A stretch of DNA of 64,000 bases from assembly GCA_033063855.1 (NCBI GenBank), contig CP093830.1, forward strand, positions 17,298,854 to 17,362,853, read 5' to 3'. Each line of letters starts with the position of its first letter. Within the stretch, counting starts at the first letter, position 1. Positions 47,601 to 60,800 of the stretch are shown in pieces. Made by a program: the position numbers and the translations under genes. The stretch comes from Smittia aterrima. Its lineage: Eukaryota; Arthropoda; Insecta; Diptera; Chironomidae. Under the pieces are notes generated by a model. The model saw only the letters and a program-made list of their open reading frames with translations. It ran no database searches and was not told where the DNA came from.

Positions 47601-50600
47601 CCGAAACGTTCTTTGACACTTTGAGTGTTGGAACCTTAATGAACAGGATTGTCGCGAGGATGAAGAGTAGAACAAATAATTTTTCTCATTCTCATTTGTA
47701 AATCGCAGGCAACTCACATCAAACGGAATTTGAAAAGCGTCGCAATTCCTTGAGGCTGTTCAAAACAGTTGTGGCACTCGTTGAAACACTCAATTCTTCG
47801 CTTTTAAATGGAAATGTGCATTTGCCAAGTATTTCGTTCATTCGACAGATGGAAATCCTTCGAAGCATCTCAAATGCAACGATTTGAATCGAAGAGACTT
47901 TCTCTCAAAACTGTTCCGCTGTAAATGTTTGTAGCATCAAGTGCTTCCTATCAACTTCAACGAAATCCTCTCCTTGAAACGAAAGCGAGTAAATGCAAAT
48001 GGTTTGTTGCATAATCCATCATAAATGGTCGTTGAAGTCATTTGCATTTTGCGTGACAACGAATAAAGATTGCAAAGTATCGGAAAGATTAGCGTATTGT
48101 GAGGCGTTTCTGAACAATCTAAGCAGCTAAGCGAAAGCTTTGAATGTTCTTTTTATTGCACAGACGAATTCTTAAAAGAAACAGCTTGCAGTTGAAGTTG
48201 CTCGTAAAAGAAGCAATCAAACAGTCGTAAAAAGAGAAACATGCATGCATTCATATTTTATGGATTGAAAGATGGAAGAAATATGAAAGATGAGTGAAGT
48301 GTAACAAAACAGTGAGAACTGAATCTTTCGTTGAGACTATTTCGGTTTTCGAAGGAAACTTCTATTTACAATGCGGTCGGCTATTCAAAAACAGTTTCAT
48401 GTGATTCTTTTACGATGTTTTACTTTATTGAATATTTGATTTTAATGATGCGTGAAGTGAGTTGAATAGAGCCGAGTGCTCATCAACCTGATTGGCTTCG
48501 AGAATTCATAAAGTTTTAATGAATTCTTGTGGAATCTAGAATTTCTGATTATGCGGAGGTGAATTCTCTGGACGAAGCCACAAAGAAGAGTTTCGTCTAA
48601 TTTATGTTTTTTTTTAAAAAATAAATTTTGTTCTTAATGAAACCAAAATAAGTAATTGGCAAACAACTCTCTAAGTAGAAAGCAATGTTGGCGATGACTT
48701 GTCATAACTTCCGACTCTGTTCTCTGTCGGTGGTCATTAGCTTTCGCGATAAAACAATTCTCGAATCTCTTAAACTTTTTTATGTTCAAAGTTAACACGC
48801 TTGTGCTCGCAAATTATGCTCGCGGCTCTAAACACAAAACAAAAAATCCTCCTGAGGACGAAATGAAGGTCAAGGTAATTAATTATTCATCACCTGAGTT
48901 GGAGGAAATGTTGAACACGCTAATTATGGCGAAAGACTTCATTGAAAATCGTTCGTCGCACACGCAAACCTTCAACTCAATTTGGGTGGAGCAGAATATG
49001 CAATGGACGAGTTCATTGTAAGGACAATGCGGGCAATGATAGCCAAGCTTGGTCGTTTCCTGTTGCAAAGTGTAATGTTGAATGAATCAACATGCTTCAT
49101 GAGGTGAGGTGAAATATTGCGCGATGGGTGAGAAGTGTTCTCTCCCACGTGCCGACCGGACGCTGAGCGAACTTTTATTATCGTCATGCTTTGCCATAAT
49201 GAAAACGTCTCTTGCTGCACGAGAAGAATAAATTTTCCAACCGTTGTTGCATACATTACATTAACCGCCTTTAGACTGATGCAAGTTTTGTGCTCTCTCG
49301 ATATTCAAGTTCCCACAAATGGAGCTTCATGAAACTTTAATTTTCCTCTGCTTTAAGTAAATATCGAACGGCAATGGGAAATTATTCAAGAACGAGAATC
49401 AGCTTTACAGCAAAATGTGTTTCCATTCGGAACAGATTTTCTGACGTCTTTTAGGGAAGTACCAAGCAATTCTCAATTTGCAGCATGTTGAGCAATGTCT
49501 TAAATAATTCAGAAGAAATCTGTTGTTACACGGCCAACTGCTTCACTGACTCTCCGTCGCTCCGTAGCAGAGAGTCCGTTAGAGTTGTGTAAATTGGAAT
49601 CGTTCGCCTTTTCAAAAGTCCATTCAAGCTCGAAGCTTAGTCAATCGAATGTTGAATGCTCGGAAATCTTTGAGAAATCGATTGGAATGGATTAGAGAGA
49701 TTTGCCGATTAAGTGACTCGAGACACTTCACAATAGCTGGCAAATTGAATTTAAAATACGTAATTAGACGTTAATCAACTCAGTAGCTTGTTTATTCTTT
49801 TATTCGCATCACATGACGAAGGTACGATGAAGGAATTCGAGACGTTATTGCCACCTAACGAGTTGAGCTTGATTAATGCATCGCACAATAATCTCTAATG
49901 ACTATGTGACTTAGAATGAAATTAAATTTGCGGTCAATTCTGATCACACAACAATGACGCAGTGATGACTGTTGATGGGTTCATTGATTAAGCAGTCTAT
50001 GCCTTAACAGGAGTTCCTTGATCCGTGTCGACGACTGGCAATTTTATTTCTCATCTCTTACTGTCTTTGATTTATTGAATCGCGTTTTGTGGCAGAAGAC
50101 GTTGTCGACAAGATGTTTCATGGATGATTGGGTGAAAAGTAAAGTTTTAAATTTATGCTTCAGCCCATTAATTTGCGGTCAATTTTCTATGAAACTTAAA
50201 GTCTTTTACGACGACTCATGTTTTATGGCGCTCGATAATTTATTTTCATTTTCAAAGCAATAATTGGCTGTGTGGGGCTACGAGACTCATCTGGTTTTCC
50301 TGAACCCAAAAACTCGTCGTAAATGTTACGAGCAGTTTGTTTTACGAAGTGCGCCTGTTCGACAGAGAAATAAATCCAATGGAATCTCGGTGTTTCGACA
50401 GAGCTCTTTCGAGCTAAACAGTCGTCAGCTGAAATCACGGAAAAGGATTACGAAATAAAAAGTTAATTTGATTTGTTATAGTCATCATCATCGTTCAGCG
50501 ATTTATTTCCATCTATCTCTGATTTATTTCAACATTTTTATAAATTCTTCACTTTTTATTACTTAAACTAATTAATTTAATAAAAATATCTAATCTCCAG

Positions 50601-51825
50601 CGGCAATAAAAAAGTTGTTAATCTAATTTTCGGATAGTTTTTGCATCAGTTTTTCAGGTTTTTACAATTAAAGAATCTCAATAAATTAATACTCATCTTC
50701 GTTCTCGACTCGATTCTCAATCTAAAATTGGGCGGCGAGTTGAAAGAAGTTTTTCCGATTAACTCGTTCGCATCCGAACAAAGCGAAGAAGAAAATAAAA
50801 TAATTTGTTACTCTCAAGATTTGAGTGGAAGGCAATTCTTCTTCATTTCGAAACTTAAGGATTTTAATTCAATAAGAAAAGATGGCACTTAAAACTTAAT
50901 TGCGCTTAGACGTGTTCGGCGCGCGGGGGCGGAGAAAAACGAAAAACTTTTCTATTTACATTTGCGGAAAACAAAAAGTTTCCTTCTCTCGACATTTTTG
51001 AAACGAAGGAGGCAAAGAAATTAAATTTTCGTGAAAACAAAAGTTTTTATTCGTCGAGATTAAGACAAATGACTATCTAGATCAGCGATGCTTCGAAATT
51101 TTGAAGGAAAAAATCGCGAAAATCGAAATAAGGTTGAAAAACAAAAGTTTCACACTTTTCCTAAAATTCAATGCGACTTTGACTGTAGCCGAGGGGGCGA
51201 ATCCCAGAATTGCGTTCTTTGAATAAAATTGAAATTTATTGTTGCGAAAAGTTGAAGAAAATTATTTATGGCTTCGACAATTCAACTTTTCCGCTTTGGG
51301 ATAAACGGAAAATGTGGATTGCAAACCCTAAATCTTCTTCTTCTTCAAATTGCCACGTAATTTCCGAACTTTCCATTATGCAACCGCGAAAACTTTTCTC
51401 TTCGAAATGTCGCGCAGTTTTCTTTGGTTTTCTTTTTCTTTCTGATAATGATGATGAATTTGATGGAAACTCGAATGGAGTGAGTGAGTGTGGGTTTGAA
51501 GGAGCGAAATGAAGGTGAAGACTCAGCGAATCGTTATTGAATTTTAATCACATTAGTCGGTAAGAAACAGTCTTGGAAAACGAATTTCTAATCAAATTAT
51601 TCAGAGTTTACTCGTAAGTAAGTACTTTCCAGTCAATCTTTCAATTACTGATGCTTTAAGAAGCTTAACGAGCTTTAAGGTCCTTGCCACGAGACATCAT
51701 CATCTTCGTCTACCTTTATCAAACATAAAGCGACGAAGTAGCTGCGGAGATTCGTTAAATTAAGAACGAAACAAAAATAAATTGTTCAGGCCAAGAGCGA
51801 CGGGGACGATTTCCTTTAAGTATTT

Positions 51826-54800
51826 TCATGACTCTTTGCCGTTAGCTAATTGACTCATCGCACTTCCATTCGTGATAATCCCATTATTGATTCGATTATT
51901 TATTTCTGCCTTATAATTAACGTTGAGCAATGGCATCCTCACTGAAGACAAAATACATTTGTCAGCGAGATTAGTTGTGGTCGTCAAATCTCCGTTTTCC
52001 ATGAACGGCGTCGTGGTGACTAACAAGTGCTTTGTTGGTGACAGGCCTTGACTGTTATAGCCGACTATGCTTGATGTCATCAATTTGGGCGAAAGGGGCA
52101 GTGGTGTTAATGAGACTGATGGATACTCTTTCAGTGGCAAACGAGTGTAAATATTGGGCGGCGATTTCGATCGAAGAATCGTCGTCGTCGTCGAGTTTGG
52201 ATTGTTCATACTTGTCGGGGATGACACGACATTGTATTTACGAATCGTTGGATTGTTGTATAGGGCAAAGCCAGGATTCGTGGTCAAGGACAGTTCGCCA
52301 TACTGCGTGAAGAAAGTGGTGAAAGCAATTAAAGATTAATCAAAGCCACAATCACACACTCAAAGAAATCTTACCTGCTTCTCGTTGAACCTAAGCGTAG
52401 GCGAATGAGAACTTGGCGAATGTCGATTGACGTAATTGAGATTTGTTGGAGTATAAAGTCGTTCAAAGTCTTTCTCGTCATCGCTGTTATCATGAGGAAT
52501 TATATCCGGATCATTTTTCTCGTCTGTAGATGGCATTTCCAATGAAAGAGAAGAGTTCTTATAAGTTTCCTCACCCAAAAAGCAATTTATTGCGATATTA
52601 AAAACGAAATGTAGAGAGCTCAAGAGAATATAACAAATCGGACTTAATCTCGAATTTGTCAGTTTTCTTCTCTCGTCTTCTCTGCCTAAATCAATTCTTC
52701 AAGTTTTTTTTTGCTTACCAATGCTCGAATGACTTCCAAGGTTTCGGCTTAAAGGTTCTGCGCTTCCTTTATCTGGCTCATTGGGATCGGATTCTTTTGG
52801 TGCTTTCTTTACATGCTACAATCCGAAAGAGGATGAAAAAATATTTTATTGGTTGAGGACTTTTGAGCCTTACAAAAATATACGAGAGAGCTTTTATTTG
52901 CTTTACATGAAGGATCTTTAAGCAGGACAAAGAAAAAACCTCACCTTGTTCTTTATCTTCACGAAAATCACAATGCAGATTGCGATGAGAATTAATGTCA
53001 CCACGACACCAACGAGAACTCCCAGCACAGGCGTGATTTGAACGAGGACAGCTCGAGACGACGCTGAAAAAAGAAAGTTTGAGAAAATCGTTTGTTTTAA
53101 AGCGCAAATAATGAAATCAGCTCGTGTCATCGTCGGGAGAGATAGAAATGAATTTGATTGAGGGGTTTCATTTCGAGAGCTGTTTTAGGGGTTGAATGTG
53201 TCAACGAAATGATAAATTTTAGTTGCGAAAACATTCTCCGCAAATGGAAAAAGTTTTCAATGTTAAAATAAACTTTTTTCCTTTTCTTCTTTGTCTCGTT
53301 TGTTGATATTCGAGCAAGGAGAGAGAAAGCGTTGCAAACAGTCATTAAAAGTGACAAACCACAAACATTTACCTGTCTTTATGAGCGGAGCTGGCATTGT
53401 CTTCACGCGAAGTTGGTAAAAGTCTTTGCACATGCCTTGCAAATTGAAAGGTGTAATCTGATCATAGAAAACAAACGATAATTGAGTTAGTCTGATGGAG
53501 ATTTCGAGAGTTGTTTTAAAGCTTTACCCTAACTACTAATTTCGTATCACTCGGAAGCTTTCGTAGCAAAAAAGTTGGTTGTTCAGATGACACATTAAAT
53601 ACTTTTTCCTTTCCGTCGAACACCTGCAAAGTTTGAGAACGAGAGCGTATGTTAAAATTGTTTTCAAGCTTTTTTTTCCTTCCGTCGGAAGCTCTCCGAA
53701 TTAATTACCTCAACGAAAAACGACTGCTTGATTCCGCCATCATGTCCCGGGAAACATGTAAACTGCATGGTGTAAGCTGTGGCATTATAAGCGGTACAGT
53801 TAGTTACAGGATCGGGTAAATCTGTAACGACAGAAGGGACGACGATGAGATAGAAGAAGATTTTAGTGAAACCAGCGTGAGCAAAAAGTTTTTAGAGGCT
53901 GATCCCGTAAAAAGGCTTTTTTCGTTGTTCGCTTTTATTATTTCATAAGGTACTCAATTAATCAAGAGAGTAGAATTGTGTCGATTCGAGGGATGCTTAA
54001 CTAAGCGAGACAAATTGGATTTCACTATCGACAAAAGCATTCGAAAAAAACTTTCCCTTTGCATGATACTTTAATCCTTTGACGAAAGCTAACATGCTTG
54101 TCACAATATTTTTTTCCCACAAGAGTGACTTTTTTTAAATCGCACGAATCACTCTCATTCCTTTCTACGTAATTAAATATTTGCGATCGGACGAGTTTAG
54201 ATAATGAGCGACCCAAAGGGAAAAAGGGGAAAAAAAAACTTCTATCGTGCATGGATTTGCTTATCTCTGAAGACGATTGAAAGTTTTCTTTTTCCGCCCT
54301 GGTTTGTATCACGACATTAACTCAACGGGGAAAGCTCTGCTACTTCAATTTTTGGGCTTCGTTTTCTTGGAAATCGTTTCTCATCATTCAGAAGAGCTGT
54401 CAGAGGAAAACCGTAATTTATATTTTTGTTGTTTTGAAAGCCTTGCGGGCAGTGTTCATACAACCAGACGAAACAAGAGAGACTCTCTCTCTCATTTCAT
54501 TAATTTCACGATGAAACCTTCTCGAAAACTTTTGGTCTCCTATCTAAATCTTTGGTTGAAGTCAATTCGTTTGGCAGATCCACGCTGGTTAAGCATTAAG
54601 AAAACTGTCAGAAGGCCTTCTCAAAGAAGGGACGAATCCCGAAAAACCCTTCCGTCGAGAACTTGTTATGGCTTCTCGACCACACACACGCAGTGATGTC
54701 GTTAATATTGAAAGAAAAGTGTTATTGTGGCGAACGTCGAATGTGAGAAGGAGCGAGCGGAAGCAAAGAGACGTTTCCTTCCTCATCCGATCGATAAACC

Positions 54801-57800
54801 GCTTCCCAAACTTGATATAATCATAAATTTTTGTATCAAATGTCCGTCGACGTCGTCGTAGTGAGGAAAAGTTTCTATTTATCCAACGCTTCGCAAATTA
54901 CTGAAACTCTCTGCAATTAAGAGTCGTTTATGAGCACACACTTACTCACTCTCGTTTATGATGGAAAGCCGCAGCTCGATTGATATTTAGAAACTAATGT
55001 GCAAATAAGAGGAAGCAGGACGAATATTTGTCAGCACATTTCGTGAATCACCCTTTAACACCAGACACTGTTTGCTTCACTTACCAGCCACCATAATGTG
55101 ATAGAGACACGGTCCACTGGAGCCGAATTGATTCTCCGCACTACAACTGATTGTACCGAACGACGTGAAGTTCTCGACTTTGTAGAAGTATGAGCCGGGA
55201 TTGTTGCTGTTATGGTGATGACTTGGGCTTGATATATCGAATGATTGACTCAGATAATTATTCTGTTGCTGTTGATATTTTTTGGGATACGCATAGAGAT
55301 TTGAACGCGGCTGAAGCTCGTTGGAATTATAATTGTGTTTGGTTTTGTATGGTGATGCCGATTCGATATGTTGCGGTCGATACTCGTGTTGCATATTATA
55401 ATGCAGGTCAGGATCGTTTGTATTCGAAGGTAATTCAATTAAATTGTCGATTGTGCTGTTGAATAGCCATCGATATTTCAAATTTTTCTGTACCGAAAGA
55501 GATTAAATTGCAGTGAGTTGAAATTGATTTTGAAAGTGATTTCCCTTACCATGGGATTCGAGTCGATATCACAGGTAATATTTAAAGTTTGTCTCAGTGC
55601 TGCCCTTATAACTTTGCCTTCAAACTGGCAGGTCGGGGGATCTACCATTAAAATAGAGAGAGAAATCGAGATTTTAATTGATTTGTGTGATTTCTGTTGA
55701 GGTAACTTGACTGATTGATATCAATTAACTTCCAAGAAACGTTCGTTGAGCTTACATTTAATATCTAAATATAAATCGTTGCTGCTGACGCTACCCTGAG
55801 CGTTGGCAGCTCGACACATATATTGTCCGTGGGTCTGCTTTGAAATGCTCTGCAGCACGAGCGATTGGTTCGTGATGATGATTCCACGTGATGAGTGTAA
55901 TGGCTTATTGTTATGATACCATTCGATCTTCTTTATCGGTGGATTGGCTTCGATTCGACATTCAAGATAAACATCGGTGCCTTTGGCTAGATTTTTCGGG
56001 TCTAAATTTGATCCAAGCGATAGCGTAACAATGGGCGCATCTAGAGAAAGATTGAGGAGATGGAGAGATCGATATAATACGAACCGTATCAATTCAATTG
56101 ATGCTTACGCTTAATATCCAATGTTCTGGTATCTTTTATCGATAGTGATGGTGCATTGTTCTTCTCTTCAACTGGAACTGAGCAAGCGATGACTTTCCCA
56201 TTGTCCTCAGGTGTCGGGAGATAAACGATGTCTGATGTTGTGACGTTGCCGTTTGCCGATGTCTGTGGATTAAGTCAATTGGGATTTATTCGAATGTGAA
56301 ATAGATGACAACGACCGTACCGTTTGTGAAGCTCCTTGCATCACTTGCGAACCCTTCGTCCACAGGATTTGGGGAGCTGGACGTGCACCAGCTGTTGAGC
56401 AAGATAAATGCACTTTAACGCCTGACGTGAGTGGATGATTCAGTCCTTGAATGTGAATGTAGAGTGGCGGCACTTCATGAAAATAAAAACAATTTGATTT
56501 GAGTTTGGATGTAAGCGGATAAAACTTTTTTTTTTCTCTGTTCTTCCGAAAATAAACAATAAACTCTACTTAATCACGAAGAGACTCGTGAAAGATTAAA
56601 GACAATGAGAACTGACTAGACGACGAAGAAAAACTTATAAATAAAGACAACACCCCAAGACAAAAGTCAGAGATCAGAGATCGAGAGCAACAACACTGAA
56701 GTAATCTATTAAAGCGTCTTATTCAGTATCAAAAGAAGTTCAAGACATTAACGGTCTTTCACAAAAGAAAAACTATCTCTCCGAATTTTAATTTCCATTC
56801 TGTTTAAAGTTCTTCGTTTTATTTGTTGTCAGGAAAATGGAGTTTCCTCTCAACATCCTCCATGTACATAATTCACTTTTATCTCTTTTTATTGCTGCCC
56901 ATAAATTCTCGCCTCACAGATAATTTTCCTCAAAAAAAGAAGAAAAAAAATGCATTGCCGTAAAAGAACACGAGCTCTGCCTAGAACATTGCTCTAGATA
57001 CCAAAAAGAAGAAGAAGTGATATAAAGTTTTTCACTATTTTAAAAACAATGTGGAGGCCACATAAAAGGCGTAATTAAATATTATTGTTAATTCCTCTCT
57101 CTCTCTCTCGAACCTCCGTAGATTAGAAATAGAAAACTCATGTTGGACAAGAAGAAAAAAAAAAAGTTTTGTGGCTTCTGGCTCGAAGCAAAACACAAAT
57201 AAAAGTGAAGCAGATTCGTCTCTTGGGAAAAGGGGAAAACGGAAAGACAAGCAAACGAGTTCATTTACAACTCTTTCTTCTGACTCTGTGGAAATGCGTT
57301 GTAAATGTCAAAAGAGTCTTTAAGTGAAAATGTTGTTTTTAAAAATTTGTTCGAGCATAACTTTTAATTAATTTGCCCGCCTGAGCTTGTGGTGGTTTTC
57401 GGGGGCGAACTTTGGTATGTTAATTTTATCTCTACGTTCGCTCGGTTCGAGCTCTAAGCAAATTACATTGTTCTGTCCCCATAAATTTTCGGCATCTCTC
57501 TCCTAAGGCGACGCAACACAGAAGCAAGAGCAAAACAAGACAAGAGAGATAGAAAGAAAATTTTGCTATGAAACCCAATCAATTTCCTTTTAGGAAGTGA
57601 ACGTTTGGCAGTGCCGTTCAAATGATTTTCCAGAAGAGATTTCATTGTACACGTGACGGCTTGTGACGGCATAAAGCGAAGCCGTCTTACGATACAATAA
57701 ACATGATTCTAAAATTTCCTGTTTTCTTCTATTTTAGGAAGCAATACTCTGTCGACGACGATAAGCGCACAACTTTTAATTTAAGCATTTCTTCCGTTCG

Positions 57801-60800
57801 AGCTGCCGTTGCTGCATGTTTCTCAAACGGAAAAATTGTCGCATTTTCCTCGTCTCACATTTACCTAAATAAACCGGCAGCTCTTTATTGTTTTTCTTCT
57901 AATTTGTGTCGGTTTTGTGTTTTTATCGCAATAAACATCACGTCGGGAGAATTGAAAATGGGCTTCGGAAACTTATTTGGGGTCACATTAGGTTGGTTGA
58001 GAAATGAAAGAGAGAAAAAAGAAACTTATTCTGCTGCTTTCGATTAGAATTCTGTAATCAAAAAAGTCCAGCGTAGGCGATAGCATCGTTCATTGTTTTA
58101 CAAACATTTAAATTTATCGTTCGTTTATTGGCTGATGAAAATTCTCAAGAGACTTTTTCATTTTAATTAATTAGACAATAACAAATGAACGAAAACGAAA
58201 CGAGATCTTATGCATGTATCGTGAGTCAGAGAGCTCGATACTTAATTGATATTAAATTGTTCGTGATCCCAATTTAATCTAACGACTGCACTAATAATCC
58301 TTTTTCGATTACAACAAGAGCTTTTAATGGCTCTTGTTCAACTCTATATCGTAGAGCCGATGGGAAATTCCCTCGTTGAGTTGCTTTTATCGGCATCGAC
58401 ACAGCTGGTCCACCCACTACGCACTTCATTCGTTCGTTTAGGACTTCATTACAATTTGGTCTCGATGTTAGTTAAAAACTAATGAATTTGCCTTTAATTG
58501 GATGGAAAAAACTGTTTTTACGGTTGATAAGAGTAACTTAATTAACTCAGACGAGGAGACCAACCTTGAGTCTCTTCGTGTCTTGATGATAATTATTGAA
58601 TTAAGAATCAATTTGAGCAGCACAACTGTGACCGCAATTTAGCCGTTTAGCATTCGGAGAACGACGATTGTCGCATCAATAAAACAATTGGAAGCACACA
58701 GAGAATTCAAAATTGAATGATTTAATTTAGATTTTGCTTTGAATTTTTAATGAAATTTAATTCGAACTTATGTCTCAAATCTTCGAGAAAGTTTTTGCAC
58801 GGGCTAGACGATTCTCCCATTATCAACTCACTTTGTCTTTAATTAAATTTCAGACCAGATAGAGGAGAACTTAATAAATCATTCTCCCTTGCAACATCGC
58901 ACGCGACCCGTGATGCTTATTAATGTTGGCGCTCGGAGTTTAATCATGCACGGGCTGAGTCGTAAGAAATTTTAATGGAAGGTTTAAGCCATAATCTCAC
59001 AATTTATTGAAGAATTTTTACACTTTCTTTGGCATGGGAAGAAGAACCTTGTTCGCTTAGTATCTTGAGCTTTCTCAAAGTGCTGAGATAATTTACCATT
59101 ATACGAGCTCGATGCTAACATCTTACGTAGCCGCTCGTTTTGGAATGCGCAGCTAATAAAAACAAATTATTATGATCACCGACGTCAAACACTTTTTCTC
59201 TGAACTCCGGAGAGGAGAGAGAAGAAAATTTCCCGTTGAAACAACAAATTATGCGGTCGGAGAACCCTTCTGGTATCATGGACAATTTGAAGGTTTTTTT
59301 CGCGAGGTTAAAGCGATTTTACTTAAGAAAATTGAAAGTCAATGGCGCAAGACAATAATCGAAGATCACGATAAAAAAAATCCGATTAGCGAAAAAACCC
59401 TTCACATTTCATCGAATATATGACGTTGCACATTTTTCTTTTATTAATTATAATTCATAAGTCATATCGCCACTGTAGAATTAAACGCAGCAACAGCGAA
59501 AAAATGAAATGAAAACAAACTAACGACACGGAGATGGGGAAACATGAAAGAGCCAAAGAAAATTTAAATTAATTATCGTTCTGTGTGTTGTTGTGCTTTC
59601 TGCTCATAAATTATGCTTCATGAAACAAAAAGCCCGATAATTTTTCAACCGAGCCCCCAAGTAGACCAAATACAAACACGTAAACGTTTTTCTTCTTTTC
59701 CCTTCTGCGCCTTTGATGAATTTATGACATAAGAGCATGATTTCCATAACAACAACGAAAACTTTCTGACCTAAATTCGCCATCGCTTCAGGTTAGATTA
59801 AGTGTGAAGCTTCGCTCTTGATAATGTCATCAAAACTTTATGAAAAACGTGAACGGGAACCTGCCGGAAATAAATTGGTGAACGTTCGGATGGAGAGATC
59901 AGTCGACGGTTTCATATGAAAAATCACAATTTACACAAATTATTCAACAAATATTGATTTATAGCTTGTCGCTCTGAAGAGCGAAAAATCGCTTTTTTCC
60001 CCCACCGTGCTTCTCGGATTTATGATGAGATTTAAAACTATTTTTCAATTTATTTTCGTCAAACCCTTCGCAAAGCCCTCAAATCTTTTTCAGCCATCGA
60101 CAATTCATAAAAATCAAAGCACACTAAGTGGCTTCGTTTGTGCGCGAGCTGTTCCGATTGCATTTTTAATGGCACGAAGCGGACGAGTGGACAGGAAAAA
60201 ATAAATCGGACCGAGAAACATGAGACGAGAAATAATAAACAATTTAATTTTCAGAGTTTTTTTGATGATGGAAAAAGTGATCCAGTTTATCGCTTGAAAT
60301 CGAAATGATCAGATGCAGTTGAAAAAGTTGAAATGCGAGCCTGAATAAATGTTTTGCATTTCTGTGTGAATAAAAGCAGACGAACTTATGGAGGCAATTA
60401 AATATTAATTTCAGGCCGCTTTATTTAAATGATAATTTAACGGGTGAACGCTTCCAGTAAATTGAGAATTCGCGCAAGGAAAAATTGAATTTGTTTCAAT
60501 TAAAAACTCTCTGAATCATTGAGAGCGACTATTGCGCATTCTTGCCGCATCTTGATGGTGTCGAATTTAATTAAAACCATTAAGTTTCATTGGCATCGCA
60601 AGAATTTCCCTCTACTCCGCTTGCGAAAGCCTTCATCATCATAACTCTCGAAGCTTATATTTCAGATTCGTTTGTTTATGTTCGAGCACATGTCAAAGTT
60701 TTCTGCTTAACAAGAGAAATATTTAATGAGATATTTATTTGTTTTATTGAAATTATTTCAAAGCCTCTGACTTAACTTCAAGACCTTCCCCGTCTCCTCC

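Larger units (their letters stand above)
42464..51825. other. Intergenic DNA, 9.4 kb, no recognisable gene
   Basis: This is the longest gene-free stretch. The first 250 bases are KHDC4-like 3' UTR, with AATAAA at 42678-42683. The rest is AT-rich and holds only short open frames that lack family motifs and consistent splice sites, for example 48782-49021 on plus. There is a (AGC)5 run at 47465-47479 and a 17-base direct repeat near 44.63-44.69 kb. I found no transposase, reverse transcriptase, long terminal repeats or tRNA. Confidence 0.5.

Noticed and set aside
48782..49021. 79-codon plus-strand ORF in the 9.4-kb gap
   Set aside because: It starts with ATG and looks hydrophilic, but no family, splice partner or neighbouring exon can be recognised.
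54277..54696. 139-codon plus-strand open frame in a Sidestep-family intron
   Set aside because: The frame begins at TTG rather than ATG, and no protein motif is visible.
59172..59423. 83-codon plus-strand ORF inside the large Sidestep-family intron
   Set aside because: It has an ATG and a balanced composition, but I recognise no motif and see no splice context or conservation evidence. ORFs of this length occur by chance here.
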